DNA from: Capsulimonas corticalis
GTDB taxonomy: Bacteria; Armatimonadota; Armatimonadia; Armatimonadales; Capsulimonadaceae
Direction of reading: 5' to 3'
Length of the DNA: 64,000 nucleotides
Assembly: GCF_003574315.2 (NCBI RefSeq)
Contig: NZ_AP025739.1
Coordinates: 7,378,001 to 7,442,000 of the forward strand
In this document: piece by piece, positions 25,299-33,351 of the stretch
Layout of the letters: every line of letters starts with the position of its first letter
How positions within the stretch are numbered: the stretch's first letter is position 1
Notes under the pieces: model-generated
Database searches by the model: none
Told to the model about the DNA's origin: nothing
What the model saw: the letters and a program-made list of their open reading frames with translations, nothing else
Translations under genes and position numbers: made by a program

Positions 25299-27456
25299 TC
25301 GTTGCCGACGTGGGAAAATAGTTGGCGTCATTGAAGGATACTAATGCGGACGGGCTGAAGCCGGATCCCTTCAGAGTAAGTGTGACACTGGAGGCTCCAA
25401 CTCCTGTCGAGCTCGGTGTAATCGACGTGAGCGTGGGGACGCCGGCGACATAGAGCATTCCAGGAGGCGATGTTCCGCCTGGCGTGGCGGTATTGACGAC
25501 GGTGACCGCAACGGTTGCAGCCTGCGTCAGGAGCGCGTCAGGCACGGAGACGCTGATCGTGGTGGGCGTGACAGAGGTCGGAGTCACAGGGGTTCCGCCG
25601 TTGAAGGCCACCTTGGAATTGCTTTCGAAGCTGGTTCCAGCAATCGTGATCGACAATCCCGTGGTGCCGGGCGCAACCACATTCGGGACAATGCCGGTAA
25701 TTGAGGGCGTTGCGACGATAAAGGAGCTGGGGCTGCTGTCGGAAGCCTGGTTAGTGTCGTGCACCCGAACGGCGTAAATCCCGGTGGTGTTGATAACCGA
25801 GGAAGGAACGGCGACCGTGATCTGCGTTGTAGTGACGGAAATCGGCGTGACCGGCGCTCCGCCATTAAACGTGACTGTGGCCGTGGGCAGGAAGAAATCA
25901 CCGGTGAGCGTCAATACGGCGCTGGGAGTTCCAATCGCCACCGTGGACGGCGAGACAGTCGTGAGCAGCGGCGCGGGCGGGAAGGGATAAGCCTTCTTGG
26001 TCGAAACGCCGTTGACGCTCAAATACAGATCGTATTTTCCGGCCGGCAATCCATTAGGAACCTGGAATTTACAGGTTTCCGGGGTGCTTCCTGTCCAGAT
26101 GGCGCGTGTGCTGAAATCGCTGGTGCGGCAGAAGTAGACGTTGTTCGATGCATCCTTGAGGTAGACGATCGGGAAGTTCGTCGAGTTAAAGAAGTCGTCT
26201 CCGTAATTGGCCCCAAATGACCGTCCGGTGATCTGAGTACCGGTCAACGTGTAGGAGCCGTCGTTGTTGCGGGTTACCGAGCTAACGGTGGGGCGCCAGG
26301 AGTCGTCCGGGCCTGTTCCGGCTTCCGGAGTATACACAGCAAGGTCGCCGCCGGAGGTGTACAAAATCTGTCCGGTCGGCAGTTCCAGCAGGCGCGTCGT
26401 AAACGCCTGTCCGGCTCGGCCAGCCGGCGGATTGGGAATAATCGTATAGGCATTCGTCGCAGGGTCGTATTCGTAATAATTCCCTGGTCCGAATATGTCC
26501 GTGCCCTGAACGTCGGAACCGACCAGCAGCACCTTGCCATTGGTTTCAATCGCGGCGGGAGTATCACCGGCGGTATCTCCCGCCGGGTATGTCGCCGCCT
26601 GGCTCCAGGAGCCGAGGCCATTCATGGTCGAGGGCGGATTGAAAAGAGCGGTGGGACCGTTGTCGCTGGCGCACCAGAGCTGCCCATTCTGCAGATACGT
26701 GATCGGCCCCTGTTCGGCGCCGAAGGCATTCGTGGAAATGGCGATCGGGCAATCCGCGGAAGGGATCCATTGCCCGGTTGCGGGGTTATAACGCTCGGCC
26801 GGATTCGAGCGGCAGTCGAAGACAGTGCCGTCGGCCAGCGTCTGCCAGGTCGACTCGTCGCCGTTGCCGCGAAGACTGTTGCCCGTCTGCGTCCAAGTAT
26901 TGGTGTCCAGATTATAAATTTGGTTGAGCACATCGAAGCGATAGCTGACCATTGGACGGCCGTCGTTCAGCAGAACAGCCGCAGTGTCGCCGATATCGCC
27001 GAAAAGGCCATTGGGCTCTTGTGTCCACGTATTTGCAATCGGATCGAAGATCTGAACGTGGTTATTTCTCTCTGCCTGACCGTCAGGAAAAGTAACATAC
27101 TCGCCGCCCGCCATCCAGAAACGGCCGTCGTTCAGCGTGAAAGACACAAAATAAAGCGCTCCCCAAGGGCTGTCGGCGAGATTCGACCATGTCCCCTTGG
27201 TGTAGTCGCCTTTGGCGTCGGGAGTGTATTTGTACCAATGTAGTCCGCCGACACCAGAGCCATAACCGCTGGCGAGAACTGTTCCGTCGGTTAGCAAAAA
27301 AATGCCCGAAAGGTCCTCACCTTGATGCGCCGGACAGGACTGCCAGGTCCCGATGGCATGGGCTTGAGGCGACACCGCCACTCCGGCGAGGCATGTGACG
27401 CCGATGGCGCATAGCGCGCGGGCCGCCAGTGAAAAATTGCGTTTGTTCCGTATCAT
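23551..27456 (-). CDS. Giant secreted kelch-like/TIG-repeat protein B
   Basis: 1301 residues from the ATG at 27456 (AAGGA upstream). The domain order is as in protein A: signal peptide (ending AHA), beta-propeller, E-set domain, nine TIG repeats. The last ~580 residues differ from protein A at only two positions that I can see (Pro/Ala and Val/Ile), while the propeller halves differ much more. A tandem duplication with later gene conversion of the TIG half explains this. Each copy has its own start region and terminator, so they are probably transcribed separately. Confidence 0.88.
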   Translation of the reverse strand: MIRNKRNFSLAARALCAIGVTCLAGVAVSPQAHAIGTWQSCPAHQGEDLSGIFLLTDGTVLASGYGSGVGGLHWYKYTPDAKGDYTKGTWSNLADSPWGALYFVSFTLNDGRFWMAGGEYVTFPDGQAERNNHVQIFDPIANTWTQEPNGLFGDIGDTAAVLLNDGRPMVSYRFDVLNQIYNLDTNTWTQTGNSLRGNGDESTWQTLADGTVFDCRSNPAERYNPATGQWIPSADCPIAISTNAFGAEQGPITYLQNGQLWCASDNGPTALFNPPSTMNGLGSWSQAATYPAGDTAGDTPAAIETNGKVLLVGSDVQGTDIFGPGNYYEYDPATNAYTIIPNPPAGRAGQAFTTRLLELPTGQILYTSGGDLAVYTPEAGTGPDDSWRPTVSSVTRNNDGSYTLTGTQITGRSFGANYGDDFFNSTNFPIVYLKDASNNVYFCRTSDFSTRAIWTGSTPETCKFQVPNGLPAGKYDLYLSVNGVSTKKAYPFPPAPLLTTVSPSTVAIGTPSAVLTLTGDFFLPTATVTFNGGAPVTPISVTTTQITVAVPSSVINTTGIYAVRVHDTNQASDSSPSSFIVATPSITGIVPNVVAPGTTGLSITIAGTSFESNSKVAFNGGTPVTPTSVTPTTISVSVPDALLTQAATVAVTVVNTATPGGTSPPGMLYVAGVPTLTSITPSSTGVGASSVTLTLKGSGFSPSALVSFNDANYFPTSATTTQMTVAVPANVLSTLGTYSVKVVNPGAGDVSSALNFQVLSPTIASLSPAIANVSASGFSITINGHNFVDNSKVTFSSGDPVSPTSVTPTQIVVPVPLPIAQAPGTAQVVVVNAPGAGGSTSALTLTVVGHPTLTLLSPSVLKKDSSNTLITLTGTNFYPGASVTFNDTASVPANVISATQATALVPSSLTGTVGAYFLRLVNVGTNNYSNPARYTVVTPVPAITSLSPSRIPAGLASQTLYVYGSNFTSSSQVTFNGGAPVTPSSMLSNRIIVSVPASVLANVGDVAVRVVNSVADGGSSAPSTLSIAARPVLTSIAPTAVPAAATVTLTLTGANFEPSSVVTVNDTYTVTPTVVSSTKLTLVLPSAVSSTVGSYFARVVNTGYANTSGTMRFSVVSATVPAPTITSLNPTRVPAGLSSLSLYVYGTGFTNNSAVSFNGGANVAPSSVTSTRIVVPVPPSALASAGDVSVRVVNITSEGGPSGASVLSVASRPVLTSVSPSSIVSGSTVTLTYTGSNFEASSVVTVNDTYTVTPTIISSTQLTVVLPSAVSSAAGSYFTRVVNTGYSNYSGAVRITVTPAP

Positions 27457-27637
27457 CGCGTGTCCTTCCAAAAATTTAACATTGGCCCATCTACCATAGT
27501 CGAGTTGCATCAAATATCAATCAAAGGATCCTGAAATTATCATATGCAAATTTTGGAATCATTATATTGTGCTCATTAATTATTACACAGGTTTTTGCAG
27601 CGACGACATTTACCAGTCAACAACTTGACGAAGAAAA

Positions 27638-27668
27638 GCGTCATTTTCTCAGAGTGAGAAAATGACGC
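27638..27668 (-). terminator. Terminator of the HAF/TIG gene
   Basis: A perfect 14-bp stem (27638-27651 with 27655-27668) with a three-base loop; on the minus strand it is followed by TTTTCTTC. Confidence 0.85.
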
Positions 27669-27713
27669 CTTGCAAGAATGACATATCAGAACTCAATCAG
27701 ACATGTTTGTCTC

Positions 27714-29873
27714 TTATGGAGCCGCGGACACTGTCAGGCGCTGCGGATTCGAGAAGTTCGCGTATCCTGGGTTGACCACGCGCACAAAGTACGCCCCCGC
27801 CACGGATGCAACCCCGGTCGGCAGCACGGCGGTCAGCTTGGTCGCCGAAAGCACGGTGGGCGTCACTGTGATATTGTCGTTGATGGTGACGACTGAGCCA
27901 GGCTCGAAGTGAGCGCCGGTGAACGTGATGGTCACCTCCCCTGCCCCGCTCGCTGGGACCTTATTGGGAGTGATGCTCGTGAGAATGGGCCGGGCCGCGA
28001 TCGAGAGCACCGACGGCGCGGACGTCCCGCCATCCGCGAACGAGTTGACAACGCGCACCGGAATATTTCCAGACGCTGCCAGCAAAGCGCTGGGAACAGG
28101 AACCACGATTCGGCCAGGCAAGATCGATGTCGGCGTCACGGGGGCGCCCCCGTTGAACGAGACCTGGGATGCGCCGGTAAAGCCTGCTCCATAAACATAG
28201 AGCGAGAAGCTTGCTAATCCGGCGGGAATCCGATTCGGGTTCAGGCTGGCAATCACCGGCGGCGCCTTCGCGACGAGGAACCGAACCGGCGCGGACGCGT
28301 TGTTCCAGCCAGGATTGACGACGCGCGCAAAATAGGAACCTGATGTATTGGCGATATTCTGCGGCAGAGCCACCGTCAGCTTGCTGGAAGATAGGACAGT
28401 CGGGGTGACGGTGTAGGAGTCATTGATGGTCACCACGGCGCCGGGGTCAAAATTTGTTCCCGTAAATGTCAGTTTGACGTTTGCCGCCCCAGGATCGACC
28501 CGATCGGGCGTGACGGAGGTGATCGCCGCACGCGGCGCCGCAACATTGAAATACAGCGCGCCGGAGGAGCCACCGCCGGGAGCGGGCGTAACAACCTTAA
28601 CCGCCACGATCCCCACATGCGCCATCAACGCCGCAGGAACAGTCACCGTCATCTGCGTCGCCGAAACATACTGCGACGACGGCTGCGCAACGCCGTTCAG
28701 CGAAACGAAGCTGTCGTTATCAAAATTTGTCCCCGTGATCGTCAGAGTGACATCCGAGCTCCCCGGCGCCGCCCGGTCCGGCGTCAGGCCGGCGGCCTGC
28801 GGCGCCGGCGCGGCGATGGGTTTCATCAAATATGTTCGATATTGCCCATTGAGGAATCCGCTTCCCAATATGACTCCACTGTCGTTGAGCGCCAGAGCAT
28901 CCTGCAAAACCCATCCGCTTCCAGCTGGAATCAGATCATTAAGATCATTAATTTTTCCATTTTTCCAAAGGAACGGTTTTTCAACCGCCGGAGAATCCGA
29001 TGAGTAAGTTCGACCGATAACCCAGCCTATATTGTTCAAACAAGTCTCGGAGATAGTCGTTTGCCCTGCAAGATTCCCAATTGCGACAAAATCACTATTC
29101 TGAAGCAAGTAGAGATCCTTCTTCCCAGGCGGGAACACTTCCAGCAAAATTTGACTATTGTCATTAATTTTTGACGGAATATACCGCAGTCCTTGGAAAT
29201 CCGGCAACATCGTAGGGAGCCCATTTCGCCAAAGAACAGGCAAGCGCCCGTTCGCTCCAAGCGCATAGCCGACAATATCACCGTGAGAATTAATGTCATA
29301 AGCAGCAGATACATCGTCATAGGAGGGCGGCATCGTATCTACCACACCTGGAAAGTTAGGCAACTGGGTTAAGAGGCCATTTTTCCAGATAAATGCGACA
29401 TTGTGATATGTTGAGCTGCTTTGCTCGTATCCATAGCCGACAATCGTACCGGCGTCATTTATTGCCAGTCCCCACATTACAGGAAAGCCATTGAGTTTCC
29501 CAATATCAGTATTGGCGCCTGTTTTGGTGTCAACCAACAGGCTGGACATGGTGAACGGGTCAGTCTGAGTGGTGCTTGCATCGACAGCTTGATCGTTAAT
29601 ATTCAATTCTGAGAGATTGCCGTACTGGAGCGGACCAGGCGGCAAAGCTGTCAGCGGAGAAATCGATCCATTATGGAAGATTGCCTTACCATCGTAGCTG
29701 TTGATGCTAAAAAAACCAATGATGTCGCCCGCATTATTGATCGCTTCGGGATTGACAAAGTTCGCGCCAGTTGTGATCCGCAGATCTTCAATAACAAAAG
29801 AGTGAGCAAAAAGGGGAGAAACCGCGAGCAACGTAACAAGGCTAATAGTTCCACGAGAGACTAACGCTCTCAT
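27714..29873 (-). CDS. Secreted HAF-repeat and TIG-repeat protein
   Basis: 719 residues from the ATG at 29873, where a signal peptide begins (MRALVSRGTISLVTLLAVSP). In-frame starts at 29915 and 29969 exist and none has a strong ribosome site, so the start is uncertain. Residues about 25-380 hold HAF-type repeats (AINNAGDIIGFF, AINDAGTIVGYG, DINSHGDIVGYA, ALNDSGVILGSG), which form a beta-propeller-like array. Four TIG repeats follow to the end, related to those of proteins A and B. Likely a surface or secreted protein; function unknown. The HAF part is less GC-rich than its neighbours, which may hint at different origin. Confidence 0.83.
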   Translation of the reverse strand: MRALVSRGTISLVTLLAVSPLFAHSFVIEDLRITTGANFVNPEAINNAGDIIGFFSINSYDGKAIFHNGSISPLTALPPGPLQYGNLSELNINDQAVDASTTQTDPFTMSSLLVDTKTGANTDIGKLNGFPVMWGLAINDAGTIVGYGYEQSSSTYHNVAFIWKNGLLTQLPNFPGVVDTMPPSYDDVSAAYDINSHGDIVGYALGANGRLPVLWRNGLPTMLPDFQGLRYIPSKINDNSQILLEVFPPGKKDLYLLQNSDFVAIGNLAGQTTISETCLNNIGWVIGRTYSSDSPAVEKPFLWKNGKINDLNDLIPAGSGWVLQDALALNDSGVILGSGFLNGQYRTYLMKPIAAPAPQAAGLTPDRAAPGSSDVTLTITGTNFDNDSFVSLNGVAQPSSQYVSATQMTVTVPAALMAHVGIVAVKVVTPAPGGGSSGALYFNVAAPRAAITSVTPDRVDPGAANVKLTFTGTNFDPGAVVTINDSYTVTPTVLSSSKLTVALPQNIANTSGSYFARVVNPGWNNASAPVRFLVAKAPPVIASLNPNRIPAGLASFSLYVYGAGFTGASQVSFNGGAPVTPTSILPGRIVVPVPSALLAASGNIPVRVVNSFADGGTSAPSVLSIAARPILTSITPNKVPASGAGEVTITFTGAHFEPGSVVTINDNITVTPTVLSATKLTAVLPTGVASVAGAYFVRVVNPGYANFSNPQRLTVSAAP

Positions 29874-30089
29874 GGCTCTAGAAGAGATGGCAGTCGGACT
29901 TTGAAGTCTAAACATTGAAAGCGAAATCCTTACGTCAAGAGGAGAGACTTTTCGAAGCACAGCAAACATTAGTATGACACACAGCTCCGAATTCCTTTGT
30001 CGGTGGTGTTTTAAAGCGAGTCGTTTAAGACGCAGCCTCGAAATACGGGCAAAATGGCGGCGGCGGACCTCCGCCCGTTCGCAATATGC

Positions 30090-30095
30090 TATAAT
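30090..30095 (+). promoter_or_regulatory. -10 box directly before cysS
   Basis: TATAAT ends six bases before the ATG at 30102. No ribosome site is present, so the message may be leaderless. No clear -35 box is seen. Confidence 0.5.
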
Positions 30096-30101
30096 AACGC
30101 C

Positions 30102-31547
30102 ATGTCACCTTTGGTTTTGTTCAACACGCTGTCACGCAGCAAAGAGGAGTTCGTTCCGTCCGATCCAGCGCTGGTCCGGATGTACTGCTGCGGCCCGACG
30201 GTGTACAATTACGCGCACATCGGGAATCTGCGCACCTATATCTTTGAAGACTTGCTGCATCGTATTCTGCTGCTCAACGGTTACAACGTCAAGCATGTCA
30301 TGAACATTACCGATGTCGGCCATATGACATCGGATGGCGACGCCGGCGAAGATAAGATGGCGAAGGCGGCGGAGCGGGAGCAGAAATCACCGTGGGAGCT
30401 GGCGCGCTTCTACGAAGACGCCTTCTTCCATGACTGCGCGCGGCTCAATATTATTCGGCCCGATGTCGCGCCGCGCGCGACCGAGCATGTCGCGCAGATG
30501 ATCACACTGATCCAGCAGCTGGAGGAGAAGGGTTACACCTACGAAACTCCGGAAGGCATTTACTTCGACACCGCCAAGGACGAAGACTACGGCAAGCTTG
30601 CGGGATTGAATCTGGCGGGTCAGCGGGAAGGAGCGCGCGAGGATGTCAATGTGGACACCAACAAGCGCCACCCCGCCGACTTTATTCTCTGGTTCACCAA
30701 TAAACCGACCCATATTATGAAGTGGGACTCGCCCTGGGGCACGGGATACCCGGGCTGGCACATCGAGTGCTCGGCGATGAGCATGGAGTATCTGGGCGAG
30801 ACGCTCGACATCCACTGCGGCGGCATCGACCATATCCCCGTGCATAATACGAATGAGATCGCACAGAGCGAGTGCGCCACGGACCATGTCTTCGCGCGCT
30901 ACTGGGTCCACGGCGCGTTCCTAACGGTTGGCGGCGGCGCCGTTACCGGCCGCACCGCCGATAAAATGGCGAAGGACGATATTGGCAAAATGTCGAAGAG
31001 CGGGAATAACTTTCTGACGGTTCAGAAGTTGATCGACGATGGTTTCGACCCCCTCGCCTATCGCTATCTCTGCTTGATGGCCCACTACCGCTCCGAGCTC
31101 ACTTACTCTCCGGAATCACTCGGCGCGGCGACCACGGCTTTGAGTAAAGTTTGGGAGCTGAAGGCCCGGCAGGACGGCGGCAAGAACGACGGGCTGTCCG
31201 ACGCCGAATACGCCGAGGCGCGCGCGCTGGTGATCGCCGCGCTGAACGACGATCTGAACTTGCCGCGCGCCGTCGCCGCGCTCCAGGGCGCGAAATCCTA
31301 TCGCCTCTGGCTGGAGTTTGATTCTGTGCTCGGTCTCGATATCGAAAAGCGTTCTCGGGAAGCGGAGCCCAAGCCGGGAGCCGTGGACCTTCCGGAAGAA
31401 GTCGCGGCGCTGATGTCCGAGCGGGACGCCGCGCGCAGCGCCAGAAACTATGCGGCCTCGGACACGCTGCGCGCGCAGATCGAAGCGTTGGGGTACACGG
31501 TGATGGACTCGCCGGGCGGAACCATCGTGCAGAAGAACCTGCTGTAA
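30102..31547 (+). CDS. cysS: Cysteinyl-tRNA synthetase
   Basis: 481 residues from the ATG at 30102, which matches the usual family length; the longer frame from 30054 has an odd extra N-terminus. Class I signatures are clear: CCGPTVYNYAHIGNLRTY (HIGH-type motif plus zinc Cys), HIECSAMS and CGGIDHIPVHNTNEIAQSE (zinc and cysteine binding), and GKMSKSGNNF (KMSKS loop). It charges tRNA-Cys in the cytoplasm. A strong terminator follows. Confidence 0.96.
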   Translation: MSPLVLFNTLSRSKEEFVPSDPALVRMYCCGPTVYNYAHIGNLRTYIFEDLLHRILLLNGYNVKHVMNITDVGHMTSDGDAGEDKMAKAAEREQKSPWELARFYEDAFFHDCARLNIIRPDVAPRATEHVAQMITLIQQLEEKGYTYETPEGIYFDTAKDEDYGKLAGLNLAGQREGAREDVNVDTNKRHPADFILWFTNKPTHIMKWDSPWGTGYPGWHIECSAMSMEYLGETLDIHCGGIDHIPVHNTNEIAQSECATDHVFARYWVHGAFLTVGGGAVTGRTADKMAKDDIGKMSKSGNNFLTVQKLIDDGFDPLAYRYLCLMAHYRSELTYSPESLGAATTALSKVWELKARQDGGKNDGLSDAEYAEARALVIAALNDDLNLPRAVAALQGAKSYRLWLEFDSVLGLDIEKRSREAEPKPGAVDLPEEVAALMSERDAARSARNYAASDTLRAQIEALGYTVMDSPGGTIVQKNLL

Positions 31548-31568
31548 TTCGGTCTCAGCGTCAAAAAC

Positions 31569-31602
31569 ACAAAAGCCCTCCCGGCTCCGGGAGGGCTTTT
31601 GT
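31569..31602 (+). terminator. Terminator of cysS
   Basis: A long GC-rich stem (ACAAAAGCCCTCCC with GGGAGGGCTTTTGT) with a T run within its right side, 20 bp after the cysS stop. Confidence 0.9.
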
Positions 31603-31629
31603 GCTGGGGGTTATCTCTTGTTTGGATCG

Positions 31630-31950
31630 TCAGACGCCGAGCAGCGCCTGCGCGGCGAAGCGGCCGGTGTACATCGTGATGTAAAGGAACAGCGTCATTC
31701 GCATCGCGACCTTGATCAGCCGAGGCCGGCGCGGGCGGTAATACGTCGCGATCAAGATCAGGGGCAGGAAGCTGAGCAGCTTCATCATGCAGAATGCGAA
31801 ATCGCCATGAGGCAGCCAGGCGGCGAAGATCGGATTGTCCTCCTGCGCGACGCCGGTGTGGATCCAGTAAAGCGTCGAGAACATATCGGCGAGACAAATG
31901 ATTGTCAGCGCAACATTCTCCCAGGCAAATAATCGTCGTGCAACCGGCAT
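31630..31950 (-). CDS. Small membrane protein, DUF5658-like, copy 1
   Basis: 106 residues from the ATG at 31950 (AAAGGA upstream). About three to four membrane helices. It contains ADMFSTLYWIHTGVAQEDNPIFAAWL and ends in RFAAQALLGV. It aligns over its whole length with the next gene, also 106 residues. The pattern D-x-x-ST-x-Y-x-x-x-x-G-x-x-x-x-NP resembles DUF5658 proteins, whose role is unknown. Confidence 0.78.
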   Translation of the reverse strand: MPVARRLFAWENVALTIICLADMFSTLYWIHTGVAQEDNPIFAAWLPHGDFAFCMMKLLSFLPLILIATYYRPRRPRLIKVAMRMTLFLYITMYTGRFAAQALLGV

Positions 31951-32056
31951 GAAGCTGTCCTTTCCTGCGGCGATTCTTAACATTCCTTCGTGCATAATTC
32001 AGGCCAAGTTCCGTATTATTGCGGTCATCGCGCGTCAATTGCAAAAAATATTTTTG

Positions 32057-32377
32057 CTAGACCGTCAGAAACGTCTGTGCGGCGATGCCGAAAACGTACA
32101 GCGCGATGTAAAGCGCCAGCGCACCGCGTAGCGAAACGCGGATAAAACGCGGACGTTGGGGCCGATAATAAGCGGCCACCAGCAGCAGAGGGACATAGCT
32201 CATCATCTTCGCGATGCAAAATGCGGCGTCGCTCTTTTGCAGCCAAAAGTTCATGTAGGGATTTGCTTCGGTCGCGACATGGGCGTTCACCCAGTAAAGC
32301 GTGGACAGCATATCGGCGGTGCAGAGGATAAAAATTGCGAGGCTGTCCCAGGCGAACAGTGATTTGAAGAGGGCCAT
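32057..32377 (-). CDS. Small membrane protein, DUF5658-like, copy 2
   Basis: 106 residues from the ATG at 32377; AGGAG lies 12 bases upstream. It shares with copy 1 the motifs ADMLSTLYWV, NP and YYRPQRPRFIRVSLR. The two genes are tandem paralogues 106 bp apart, each with its own ribosome site. The function is unknown. Confidence 0.78.
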   Translation of the reverse strand: MALFKSLFAWDSLAIFILCTADMLSTLYWVNAHVATEANPYMNFWLQKSDAAFCIAKMMSYVPLLLVAAYYRPQRPRFIRVSLRGALALYIALYVFGIAAQTFLTV

Positions 32378-32536
32378 TCGGTTTGAAGTCTCCTTCGTGC
32401 GATAGCTAATCATACCAAAATGCGCGCATGCAGACAAGCGTAATTCCCCGGTAGAAATACCGGGTTTTCGCAAGATTATGTAAAGCTGGTATATTTACGG
32501 ATAATGTGCGGGAGTTCGCGAGCCGAAACGAGGGCG

Positions 32537-33334
32537 TTAAGAGCCGGTCGTCTTCGGCTCTACCCACTTCACGAGGAGGATGCTGACAAAGAAAAGCAGC
32601 GTCAGCGGGACGGCGAGCGCAAGCATGGTGCCGGGATCGTTGGAGGGCGCGACGACCATGGCTGTGGTGAAGAGCCCGACGGCGATGTGCCGCCAGTACT
32701 TGATCATCATGGCGGAAGTGATCAGACCGATCTTGCCGAGAAATGTCAGCAGCACGGGCAGCTGGAACAGCACGCCGAAGACCAGCATCAGCTTGATCAC
32801 GAACACGACGTATGTCAGCGGATTCTGGAAGAGCATGGCGCCGGGAATATCGGCGAGGTAACTGAGGAACCAGCCGACCGCCATCGGCAGGATTAAGTAC
32901 GCGCAGCCGACGCCGGCCATGAACAGCACGATGGACATCGGCGCGACCAGCGTAACGGCGCGCTTTTCCGAGGGAGTGAGGGCCGGGGCGATAAAGCCCC
33001 AGAGCTCGAAGAGGATAAAGGGAGCGGCGATCACCAATCCGCCCACCATGCTGATTTGAAGCTTGAGGAAAAAGGCGTCCGTGAAGGAAGTGACGATAAA
33101 ACCGCCCGCGGGAAAGCCGTTCTTCAGGGAAGCATGCTTTAAGGCGCTGAGGATCGGAGCGGCCAAGATTTTATAGATGGGGTTGGAGAAGACATACATC
33201 ACCACCATCCCCACCGCGCAGTAAAGACACGCCCGGATCAATCGCGTCCGCAGCTCGGCCAGATGCTCGGTCAGTTCCGCCCGTTTCTCGTCCGGACTCT
33301 CCGGAGCCGGGTCCGTCTGCAAACGCAATGCCAT
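32537..33334 (-). CDS. tatC: Sec-independent translocase subunit TatC
   Basis: 265 residues from the ATG at 33334 (a TTG directly before it is in frame). Six membrane helices. TatC signatures: LTEHLAELRTRLIRACLY near the start, and FFLKLQISMVGGLVIAAPFILFELWGFIAPALTPSEKR in the middle with the conserved Glu. It forms the receptor for twin-arginine signal peptides. TatA/B are not adjacent. A likely substrate, the phosphoesterase with DRRGFLK at 62425, lies in this window. Confidence 0.95.
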   Translation of the reverse strand: MALRLQTDPAPESPDEKRAELTEHLAELRTRLIRACLYCAVGMVVMYVFSNPIYKILAAPILSALKHASLKNGFPAGGFIVTSFTDAFFLKLQISMVGGLVIAAPFILFELWGFIAPALTPSEKRAVTLVAPMSIVLFMAGVGCAYLILPMAVGWFLSYLADIPGAMLFQNPLTYVVFVIKLMLVFGVLFQLPVLLTFLGKIGLITSAMMIKYWRHIAVGLFTTAMVVAPSNDPGTMLALAVPLTLLFFVSILLVKWVEPKTTGS

Positions 33335-33351
33335 CAAGAAGCTTTCTGAGA

